Source of the DNA: Drosophila persimilis
Lineage: Eukaryota; Arthropoda; Insecta; Diptera; Drosophilidae
Reading direction: 5' to 3'
Length of the DNA stretch: 64,000 bases
Assembly (NCBI RefSeq): GCF_003286085.1
Contig: NW_020825288.1
Span: forward strand, 16,244,001-16,308,000
Within the stretch, counting starts at the first letter, position 1; every line of letters starts with the position of its first letter. Below, one piece after another: positions 13,401 through 25,400 of the stretch. A program made the position numbers and the translations under genes. The notes beneath the pieces are model-generated. The model was not told the DNA's origin, ran no database searches, and worked only from the letters and a program-made list of their open reading frames with translations.

Positions 13401-16400
13401 TGTGCCAGGCCCAGGCCCATCTCCAGGGCCCATCTCCGTATTCCCATTCTAATGCCTGAGTGGGTTCAATCAACTCTCCGGCTGGCACCTTTACGCATGG
13501 CAACCACAGACAGTCCATGGCTCCAGCAACAACTACAGCCACAGCTTTGGGTCATGCCAAGTCAGAGACAGGCTCGGCTCTCACTTGAACTAATACTTTG
13601 TATAATTATCGCTTTGCTGATCTTTTGCACATGATGTACGAGTATTCCGTGTGTGTGTCTGTGTGCGAGCACTGGGCCATTGAATTTTACGGCTTTTGGC
13701 CAGGTCTGTCCTGGCTAACACGCAACATTCTCCAGCAGTCTTCTCCGCTGCACTATCTCCACTGTCCAATCATTAGGCGAATGCCATGGGCCCCGGCGTG
13801 GGAGGAGAGAGAGAGATACAAATCGACTACAAGCTGGAGACAGCAGCAGAGGCAGCAGCAGCAGAAATAGACGGGAAACAAAATGCGGCGGCGGTGAGCA
13901 ATTAGCGCTTAGAATGCCACATGGATGCGTTCCGCGAGCACTTAATTGAATCGGGCCCAGAGTCTGAGTCAGGCCCAAGTCAGGACTTCTAGCGTGAGAG
14001 AGTGCTCCTCTTGGGGCTCTGCTCTATCCCCAACTCCCCAACTTGCACTCGAATTAATAAACAGTTACGCATGCGCAGGGGAAAACTTGTTGCTGCTGAG
14101 GCACCTCCTGCCGCTGCTGATTGCCGGGGCCGGGCCATGGATGCATCCATCACTTGTCAGGCTCCGACTGCAGCTCCTCCAGCAGCCACTGCAGCAATCT
14201 GAGTCTCAATCTGCATCGGAATCTGCCGTTGGACTGGCTTGTCTGTTATTTCGGCAATTGCTGTAATCAATGCGCTGTTATCAATAACAGCTAGCGGTGT
14301 AATAATTGAATGCAGACCAAGGAGGAGCTCCTCGGTGCAGCACGAGCTGCGGAACGACAGTTCCACCTCCGTCCGGCCGTGCATCCATCTCTCTGTCTAG
14401 GCCTCCGTTTTGGACTGTCTAAAATTGCGCAAACAAAATTATGATATATTTGCCTCGCAACAGAACAGAACAGAACAGAACGGAACAGAACAGAACACAG
14501 TAGAGCTGGGGAGTGGAATGCCAGTCTGTGATTAGCCCCGAGTCGGGGGAAGAGTGCTCTGACTGAGTCGGACAGATTGATTGCTGGACGGGAACGGGAA
14601 CGGGGACGGGGACGGGGGAGGACAGGATTCATTAAAGCCATGCAAAGGCCATCAAAACAAATCAAAGACAGGACACATGCTCGTAAAACTCTAGGGCCCC
14701 GGAGACCCGGACTGTGGGAAAGAATTCCTGGCGACCGACACCGACCCCTCCTTTAACTGCTTAATTACAGCGCCCCAAGGCCAGCTGCCAGCCGACTGGG
14801 CCTCATTATTATCTATTAAGCAGTCAGGAGCGGTAGGGAAAAGTTCGCCCAACCTGACAAACTGACAAACTGGCGAACTGGCGAACTGGCAAACTGACAA
14901 ACAGACACTGACTCTCTAATGACATTGCCCAGGCAGGCAGCCATAAATATGCATATGAGATGAGCTCGAGGAGCTCGAGCTCGAGTTCTAGTCCTAGTCG
15001 TAGTCGAACTTGGGCCTAGAGTCGGGCCTGCAATTACAATGTCCACATATAGACAGGCAGGATTGTGCGGGCCTAGGTCTAAGCCTCCTCTGATATTACC
15101 CTTGCCTCGGTAATTGTTTCATATGCACGGCAGCAACAACCAGAACAGCCTTCGACTGGTGCAATTTCATGGCCGCCCCATCCACATCATGACCATCGGG
15201 CATAATTTACTTAGAACGAATCATGGTCTAGGCTCTAGCATCAGTCCGGTAATAAAACACAGCGTCACGCCAAGGTAGCGCCCTAGCCAAGGCAATGGCC
15301 CATACAATACCCGTGGCCACAGCAACTGCGTCCAATTTGGGGAGCCGCAATCGAGGAGCTCCACCAGCAGCTCCACCAGCAGCAGAAGCAGCAGCTTCGA
15401 TGTCTACATTGCTACCTTGTCGCCGACATAATCATGTTAAATTACTCGCAAATTCATTTGCTGTGCGGCCCCCGATGCTTCCAGTTGCAGTTGCATTGTT
15501 AGGGCGCCTCCTGCCGTGTTGCAGTTTTGCCTCTTGCCTGGCGGCTGCTTTCAGCGTTGATGCATGGACATGATACTGTGGCTGTGGAGGCATTGGGCCT
15601 GGGCCTGGGCCTGGGCATGGGCATGGGCATGGGTCGGAAGTCTGGGCTCCTTCTGTCTGTGTTGTTGTTAGCTTGTCGCTCACTCCATATTGATCTACTC
15701 GGCATTATGGAAATTATGTGATCAAGGCCATAGAAAATGGAAATTGTTTTGCCCAACAAAAGTCCATTAAAAATTTGCATGCTCCTTCTTCGTAGTGGCT
15801 TCTTCTTGTGCTTCCTTGTGGCTTCTTGGCTGTTCTTGGATGCTGCTGCCTTGTGCCTTTACTGGGAATCGCAATTATAGATCGATTTATTGCTCGTCTC
15901 CCCGGGCATTGTTTTAGCTGCATCTAATTAGAAGATAGATAAATATAGAAAGACTCTCCTCGGTCACACCAAAAACAGAGTGAGAAACGGCTACGTTTCA
16001 GGCCAAAGCCTGATCCGACGCTTCTTCGGGACTGGGACTGGGACTGGGGCTGGGTCTGCGTCTGCGACTGGAGGTGGCGGTGGGTGTGGTCAAGTTGTCG
16101 CTGCTGCAGCTGCGAATAGCGGTAAAAAAAAAAAAAAGGAGAAGAGAGGCAACGACAAACGCATTTGGGGACAACAGACTGGCGAAGATTTGTGTTTATT
16201 TAGTAATCTTTGAAATATTTGTGGCATGGCAAATATTTTCACTCGCCTGCGTTTCCGCATCGAGCCGCACGGCGCAGCCAGAGTCCTATACAAAGAAATC
16301 GTAGAGACCCGGGCCCAGGCCCAGAGATGGGGTGGGGAATATAAAAGTAATGCTAGCAACAAGAATATTTGGGGAAAACTTCCACTTTTTCCCCCACTTT

Positions 16401-19400
16401 CTGCTGCCCCCACAGCCGAGTCCACCCACAGCACTAAATAATAAAGCGTAACCAGCAAAAGGCGTGCCTGGGTCTTGGCTTGGGTTTGGGCTTGCGTCTG
16501 AGCCTTGGCCTGGGCCTGTGACTATGTGACTCTGGTTCAGTCCAGCCTCGGATACAGCTACAGATATACAGCTACAGCTGAAGCACCTAGGCCTACTTAT
16601 GTAAGTAAAGTAAAAGCCAGTGCCAGAGCTGGTGCTAGTGCCAGTGCCAGTGCCAGTGCCAGTGCTTGTGGCTTGTATTTTATGGTTTGTGTACACATTT
16701 TTGCACACATGCGCGACGGGTCATTCAACTTGCCGCAGAGGCAGTGGCAGTGGCAGTGGCAGCGTCTTGGCCCAGACCAAGCAGCCAGCCATGGCCATGG
16801 CCATGGAGGAGGATCAGAAGGGGGCGAATGCGCGCGCGCTTTCCTAGAATAAACAAAATGCACGACTCGAGCGGGAGCAACAGCAAAGAGCAAGAGCAAG
16901 ACCAAGCTAAAGCCAACGCCACCGCCAAGAACTTGGCTTTAACTTCGGCTTCGACCGCACTCTCTGTTGCCCAAGTACTACACGATGCAGGGGCAGAGCC
17001 GGGCAAGTTGTAGCTGGATCCACATCAACACCAGCCACAACATCAGCAGCGACTTTGGCTGACTAACTGACTGACTGACTTCTGTTTGTTGGACCGACAC
17101 GACCATGTTTGATGTGTACCACCACCATCATCATCATCATCATCATCCTCCTCCTCGACAGCAGCAAGAGCATCAAAAGCAACAACAGTTCGTTGCGTCG
17201 CCCCGATCATCATCATCATCATAATAATAATCGTAATGATGATGTAGTATGTGGCTTGTTTTAGTTGTTGCACTTGCACAGCACAAAATTGTTGCATAAG
17301 TTTGCATTACAAGGCGGTCCCGTCCCGGCAACTGGGGAGTTGTCGTCGTCGTCGTGGTCTTGCTCTCTGCCAGAGTCTGGCTATGGCTCTAGGTCTGAGT
17401 CTGGGTCTGGGACTGTGTCTCGTATCGGACTGACTGCGAACCGGCTGCATGATTGACTCCCATTGCAGCCAAATTCTTCACACTGCCTTCTCCAGGCTTG
17501 AGTTCAGTTCAGTCAAGTGGTAGCTCCCCTCCCCCTCGCCTTCGCCTTCGCCACCGCCTCTGACTCCCATCCATCTCCATCTCCACCTGCTGGCCGACAA
17601 TCCTTAACAGTTAATGTGTGAATTTTTATGCGTTGCCAGGTTCGGTCGTGTGGTTGTTCTTACCGCATAAAATGTAATTTACATCCGTTAGTTTCGAGTG
17701 AGAGAGAGAGAGAGAGAGATGTTCTAGGAGCAGTTCTTTGGCCACGATTTGAAATTGCTACTCTGATTTGTTGCCGCCGTCTTGACCAGTTTCATGGCCA
17801 GAGTCTGGCTCTGGCTCTGGCTCTGGGCCTGGGCCAAATTCATGCTTATGAGCACTTGCCGTTAGAATTTTTATTGTTGTTTCGCCTGCAATTTGTTGCC
17901 AAATTGTATGGGCCAGACTTCCATTTAAATGTGGATCCCGGCAAAGAGCAAGTCATCCCAGAGTGTCCCGCCGGGGCCCCCCAGATACACGAGTATGCGG
18001 AAATTCAAATGTGAAATATGTGCAAAATTGTCAACCCTTCAACTAGACGCAATTAATCAAAGCCGCAAAGCCGCCAGCAATAGCAATTCATAAAAATGCA
18101 ATTTGTCAAATCATTTTCTGTCGTGCGTCGTGCGCCGTGCGCCGTGCAGCAACAGGCCGTCCTTTGTTGCATGTTGCATGCTGCTGCTGGCTTGTGGCTC
18201 ATAGACGCCACCCCACCGCAGCAACAAGTGGCCTCCAGAACCTCGTAGAACAGCAGCAGCAGCAGCAGCAGCAGCTACAGCACTCGCCTTGCTGGCCAAC
18301 TGTCAGCTTAAACAATTTGTTTGAGCCATTTTACCAGGGGCCAGAGACAGGCCAGACGGCGGTTGGCCAGTGTGGGACACACGCAGGCAGCTCAGGCCTC
18401 GACTCAGAATCGACTACGTGCCATTTTTGCTGGATTGCCGGATGATGTTGCTGCCTGGCTGGCTGCATTTTGATTATGTGGTAATAACACGTTGCACGCA
18501 CACAAAGCCAAGCTGTTGCTCCTGCTAGAGCTGGTGGTTGCTGGTGCCTCCTGATGTTGCAATTTGGAGCTGCTGCTGGTGCGGCTGGCCAGCGGCACTT
18601 GGACCCTGTTATCAGGCCCCGGACAGGGCTATCAACAGGAGTGGTAGGCCTACGCAAGTCCGGGGCCACGTCCGGGCCTAATTTCAATTGCATGCAGGCA
18701 CAATTAGAGCCCGGCATTCGATGCATTTGCTGCGATGCATTCGCTGCAATAGATAAATTAATTTATTATGGTCATGGCTAACGGATATGGCCATCATAAA
18801 AATGCTGCCGTAATCGCGGCAAAGTAACTATGGCATTTCATTAAATAATAAACATTTCTTTTCGCATTCCTCATTCCAGCTCCACTGCAGGAATACACGG
18901 AGATCCAGCAGTACTCGGGTAAGTCGGATTTCTGTTTAATTTTTGAGTGCTGCAAGTGGTGGCAATAACGACGGTGGCCGCCCCAATCGAGGCTGAGGCT
19001 GTGGCTGTGGCTGTGGCTGTGGCTGTGGCTGTGGCTGTGGCTGCGGCTGCGGCAAGCAAAATTGAACCACTGGTACACCCATAATACTCGTAAAAGTGCA
19101 TCTAGATTCGTTTTATGATGATTACGTTTCGGAATAATAATGAAGAGAATCAGATTGCTATGCGCCATAAATGCTTGCGAGATTTATGGCACGCCGCGAA
19201 TTTAATTTGTTTTCCATTTGAACGAAACGAAAGGAAAGCCCATCCCTAATCTGAGAATTGTTTCATTAAATGAAACAATATGCATATGTATGACGGGTTC
19301 CATCTCCCCAGGGGTTCTAGATTTTCCCATCAAAGATGCCCCTTCCGCATTACCCATTCCCCACCTTGATGGTTAATTAGCTCGTCAAGTGCTGTCCAGG

Positions 19401-22400
19401 CGGATAAGCCGGCTCCAGAAAGCATAAGCCGCTAATCGGGTGCCAATGATCGAACCAATCGCTGTCATAAAGCAGCATTATTAACCAGTTAGATGAGGTG
19501 TGAAAAGACACATACGAAAACAAATTGAAACATAAAGAAATAAGCGCTGCTTTTTACGAGTTATGCTGGAAACGTGAGCTTCAAACTGCGCCAGAGACCG
19601 AGACTGAGACCGAGACCGAGACCCAGTCCGAGACCCCAAAGATTTCAATCAACAAAAAATGGTCTAGCCCCTGCTCGCTGCTCAACTCTCGGCTCTCGAC
19701 TTGTGGTCTGGGTCTGGGTCTGGGTCTGAGGCGGGGTCCGGGCGTGGGTCTGGCGCGTTTAACGTGTTAATGATGTGATGTTGAATTTATTGCGGGTGGA
19801 CGTCACTAAATTAGGCAGCCAGTCAGCCCAGACAGCGGACAACCGGCGACGGACAGTGGACACTGGGACTGACAGACGTGCGCATATTTTAAGACACGAC
19901 CGGCAGTGGCACTTGACTTTTGTTTAACGACGCTGATGAGCAATAAAAATTGTCTATAGCTGCACGTATTATGACAGCTGGTGGCGCTAAGCCTTATTTA
20001 TGGCCCTGGCGACACAGTAGCACACATTGACCCGCCCCCGCCCCCGCCCCCGCCCCCGCCCCCGCCCACGCCTCCAACTCCAACTTGAACTGGAGCTGCA
20101 GCTTGATCTTCTGTGGATAGTGGATACTGTGGTGGCCTGCATCCATAACTAATGGCTGGAATTTATTAGTCAGAGAACTGGGGGCCCAGGCATTGTTTGA
20201 GGCTGCTTTTCCCAGGCAGCGCTCCAGATTTGAGGACGAGGTAGTAATGTGAGCCTCTTTCTTGGTCTGTTTTCCGTTGCAGAGGGCTGCTACTACAACT
20301 ATGCGCATTACAACGAGGGCGACCGCATCATGACCAATGAGCCGTGTCTGAACTGCACCTGCCACAACCGCATGCTGATGTGCTACCTGCGCGTCTGCCC
20401 CTTCACCAAGCCCATTGGCCACGACTGCATCGTGGAGAAGCGGGAGGATCAGTGCTGTCCCATCATCACCTGCCCAGAGGGTGAGTAGTCCCAGCTGAAA
20501 GCTGAGGTCCATCATTCCTAACCAATCCCGCTCGCCCCAATAAACAGTTCCGGTCGATGTACCCTACCACACCCCCGAGCCCGGCACTGAGCTGAGCATC
20601 CCCGAGAAGTTCGGCTGCAGCATCGAGGAGAAGTTCTACCCGGAGGGCGCCCAGGTGCCATCGAACCCCAACAGGCCGTGCGAGCTGTGCTACTGCATCA
20701 ACAACCAGACCAAGTGCGTGATGCAGGAGTGCACCCTCCATGTGGACGGATGCCTGCCCATCTACAACAAGGGATCGTGCTGCCCCGTGCGCTACAGTTG
20801 CGGTAAGTCGCCAGCCCTTCTCTGCCTCTCACTGGTACTAAACAATCAAATTCTCTTGCAGACCACGAGAACGAGCTGGACTTCATCGATACGTCCACCA
20901 CGACGACGACGACTACAGAGCGTCCCACCACCGGTTTCATCCTGCCCACGACCATGATGCCAACCGAGTCCACCGACTGCATGTTCAATGGGGACATCTA
21001 CGCCGATGGTGCCTCGATCAAGGGCAAGGATGCTTGCGAGCACTGCTACTGCATGCGAGGACACATGGTTTGCGCCGTCCAGGATTGCAAGATGCCGATG
21101 ATGGCAGCCAACGGCACGTCCTGCCGGGCCATGCCAGCAGCCGAGGGCGAGTGCTGTCCCAACAACTACATTTGCGAGGACGACAGTGCCACCACTGAGA
21201 TTGTGGAGATCACCACGCCGGAGATCTCAACGTCCGCTCCCGCCAAGGACATCCACGGTGAGATCCCCAAGGAGGATGTGGATCTCCAGGAGCACATTGA
21301 CGACGAAGAAAAGGACCAGGACAAGGAGACGGCCACCGAGATTCCCACAGCGGAGGAGGGCAGCGGTGAAGTTGAAGATGACGAGACCACCACAAGTGCC
21401 CCAGTTCGTGCCTCGGACGAAAAAGACAAACCCTTCACGCCCGAGAGCTCCACCGCCGGCATTGCTTCCGACTCCAAAATCGATCTATCATCCACCTCGA
21501 CTGAAGCAGCCACCGGCGCCTCATCCACCGAAACCGCCACCGAAGCCAGCGGCGAAGTGGAGGACGAGGATGACATCATTAAGATTGTCACCACACCAGA
21601 GCCCGAGGGAAGCGGCGAAGAGGATGTTTCGAAGCCCACGAAGACCGTCGAGCAGGATAGCACCGAGGAGGAGGAGATCATCAAGGTCACCTCTCCAGCA
21701 CCAGTCAAGGCCAGTCCCGAAGAAGAGATCGTTAAGGTCACCACCTCTGCTCCTTCCGTTACCGATGAAGATGTTAAGCCCACTTCTGCCGAGGAAACGA
21801 GCGATGAAACGGAAGAGGCCAAGCCCACACCTTCTGAGGAAGGCAGTGGCGAGGAGGACCAGACAAAGGCCACACCCACTGAGGAGGGAAGCGGCGAAGA
21901 GGATGAAGTTAAGCCAACTTCTGCGGAAGACGCCGAGAAGGACGACTTCAAACCCACACCTGCTCCTGAGGAAGGCATTAAGAAGGAAGACGCCAAGCCA
22001 ACACCTGCTCCAGCAGGAGCTTCAGAAGATGAGGACTCCAAGACAACACCAGAAGGAAGTGGTGAAGATCAGGAAGCCAAGCCAACGCCAGCAGGTACAT
22101 TAGAAGATGAGGAGGCCAAGCCAACACCAGCTCCAGCAGGAACCTCAGAAGATGAGGAGGCTAAGCCCACGACAACTCCAGAAGGAAGTGGTGAAGATGA
22201 TGAAGATGTCAAGGCTACTCCTGCCCCAGCCGGAAGCTCTGAAGGTGAGGAAGATGTCAAGGCCACTCCTGCCCCAGCCGGAAGCTCTGAAGATGAGCAA
22301 GATGTCAAGGCCACTCCTGTCCCAGCCGGAAGCTCTGAAGATGAGGAGGCCAAGCCCACACCTGCAGTGGTGCATAGGGACGACGTTGAAGCTGCTAAGC

Positions 22401-25400
22401 CCACTGAATCCACGGAAGAGGCAAGCGGCGAAGGAGAAGAGGAGATCATCAAGGGAACCACGCCATCGGAGGATGAGGTTGCCAAGGCAACCACTCCCGC
22501 TCCTCAGGCCGAGGGTGAGGGTGAGAAGGACATTAATACTGTCACGGCTACACCGCCTGCCGAGCCCACAAGCAGTGAGGACGCTGAGGACATTGCCAAG
22601 CCCACAACTCCGCCTGCTGATGCCTCCGAAGAGGAAGAGGTTAGCAAAGCCACCACTCCAGCCGACAAAACATCCGCCGAAGAAGAGGAGATTGCTGGAC
22701 CAACGACTCCAGCCGACAAAACATCCGCCGAAGAGGAGGAGATCGCCGGACCAACCACTCCATCCGCGGACGTCAGTGTCAGCGCGGAGGAGGAGATTGT
22801 CAAGACAACCACGCCCAAGTCCGATATTGCCGATGATTCAACCGAGTTGACAGCAGAACAGGACGAGGAGCCAGTCACGGAGACAGAAGAAGGCTCCACA
22901 GCTGGCACACCGATCTCCTCATCCACCGAAGGAGTCCAGGCTGCTTCCGAAAAGGATGAGCCCTCCATTGGAACATCCACTAGCGCACCTGCGCGTGCTG
23001 GCGAAAAGGATGAGGCTGCCACCACTCTGCCTACTCCTGAGGGCGATGAGAAGGTTACCGAAGGTGATCTCGATGCATCCACTGAAGTTCCTGCCGAAGA
23101 TGCCTTCAAGTCCGGCACAGCCAAGCCAGTTTCTGCCGAGAAGCCTGCTGAAGAGTCATCCACGGAAACCGAGGAAGCCGAAATCGAGGCATCGACCAGC
23201 ACACCACTCCAAAAGCAGGATCAGCCGGATGAGACCACAGACAAGGCTCAGGACGAAAAGGACGAAGACGAGACAAGCACCGAAGCAGTACCAGCTAAAT
23301 CCGACATTGTACCACCAGTTCTCGACGTCCAGCCCTCGACAAGTCTCCCAGTGGAAGACGGAGAGGTCTCTACCGACAAGCCGTCATCAGTCTACCTGCC
23401 GCCTGTCGGAGAGAAGGACTCCACCGAGAGCGCCGAAGATGCAACAGAACCAGCCATCAAAGAGGAGCCATCGAAGCCAGAAGAGCCGGCGACCACTCCC
23501 CTGCCCGAAGAGCAGTCCAGCAGCGTCTCGCCCAGTGCCGAGCAGCCAACCACAGTGCCAGTTGTCAGCCGCGACGATTTCGCGTCAGAGCAGACTACCG
23601 TTTCACCCAGTGCCGATGATCAGAGCTCCTCCGAAGCTCTGCCCGCCATGGACCTGCCAGCTGTCATTCCTGGAGAAGGTGACTGCTTGGTGGAGGGCAA
23701 GACCTATGCCAACAACACCATTGTGCCGGCCACCTCGGCCTGCGATGTGTCCTGCAAGTGCATCAGCAGCCTTGTGTCCTGCCAGCAAATGGAGTGCAAG
23801 GAGCCCGAGAACCGCGACAAGTGCGTCCTTTCTTCCGATCTTCTTGCTGGCTGCTGCCCAACTTACATTTGCGAGGAGAGCGATGAGGAGGACACCACTG
23901 CCAAGCCTATTGACAGGATCGATGAGGATGAGTCGGGTGCCAGCACCGAAGAAATACCCAAGGATGTCATCATGCCCACTGGCATTACTGAGCAGCCACT
24001 TTCCCATGTCAAGCCCGATGAGGAGGTTGAGTCTTCCACACCCAAAGCGGTCGAGAAGCCAGCTGTTGTTTCCGACGAGGACATGGCCAAGCCCACGACA
24101 GCCACAGCCGCTCCTGAAATTGAGGAAGAGGAACACAAACATAAACCCCTTGACAAAGAACCCGTGCCCAAGCCCACGGATGAGGCTAAGAAGGAGCCAG
24201 AAGGAGAAGCTGAAACTGTCCCAGCCACAGAGCAGCCGACCACAGATGAGGCCACCAAGAAGCCGTCCCAAGAAGATGCTACAACTCCGCCTCAATTTGC
24301 AGATGATAGCCAAAAGGAGACTGGAGATGAATCGTCCGCCACAACCACTGCTCCCATCACGACAGAGGAAGAGAAACCAATCGATGAGAAGAAACCAGCT
24401 GAAGAAGATAAGCCCAGTGAAGAAGAGAAACCCACTGAAGAGACCCCCAGTCTTGGACCAAAAGCGCCAGTTGCTGATGGAGATACCGATTCCGAAGAAG
24501 GAACCCCGGCCACCCCCGCTTTACCCGAGGAAGACTCCTCCACAGAGTCCTCCACTGAAGTGCATGCTCCGGAGCTCGACACGAAGCCAGAAGACGAGGA
24601 GTCGACGCCATCTACTCAGTCACCAAAGACCGAAAAGACACCCGAGCCATCCACCAGTGCATCCGATGAAGAGGAAATCGAGGACTTGGACAAATTCACA
24701 ACAGTTGCTCCATCGAAGGTATCGGATGAGAAGGAGCTATCCACTTCTGCCGAAGATAGTTCGGACGATGATGATTCCGTTCCAGCCTCAACTGAGCGAT
24801 CGCCGATCAAAGAAGACGCTGACGAAAAGGCACCACCTTTGCCCACCAAAGCACCAGCCACCAAGCCAGAGTCGACTACTGAGGCTGAAACCGACAAGGA
24901 ACCTGCCAAGGATGATGTGGCTACCACTGAACCAAGCTCTGAGGGCGAGAAGGACACCTCTGATGAGTCATCGACCGCGTCCGTCTCTGACCATGGAGTC
25001 GAGAGCGAGGCCACTACTACTCCAGTTCCTGCTGTTCCTGCTTCTGATGAAGATAAGACTCCAGACAGCACAGAAAAGACCCTGCTTGAAGCAGAGCCTG
25101 AAGACGAGACTGCCACGGCTGCTCCGTCAGTTGGAGACACTTCTGACGAAGAGGCGCCCGCCACTACTGATGTTCCTTCGAAGGATGACAGCGAACAGAA
25201 ACCGTCTTCTGTTTCTGCTGAGATCGAGCCTGAATCTGATCGTACCACTACTCCTGCTCCGGTTGATGCCGCTAAGGAAGAGTCCGATGAGCAAGCGACG
25301 ACAACTCCCTCTTCTGACGAACGCAAGGACACAACAGCTGCTCCCTCTGATGAAAAGACTCCCTCAATTAGCGTTACTCCCGGGGCTGAGCACGATGAGA

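Larger units (their letters stand above)
7553..18879 (+). other. Tenectin intron 1 (11.3 kb), no nested gene seen
   Basis: The intron runs from GTAAGT at 7553 to the acceptor TTCCAG before 18880 and interrupts a codon after its first base. I find no nested gene: the short frames lack family matches and splice support. It is packed with simple repeats, including GAACA (14460-14498), GGGCCT/GGGCAT (15594-15634), GTGCCA (16617-16666) and CAT (17119-17156). Its size suggests room for transcriptional enhancers, but none can be identified from sequence alone. Confidence 0.85.
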
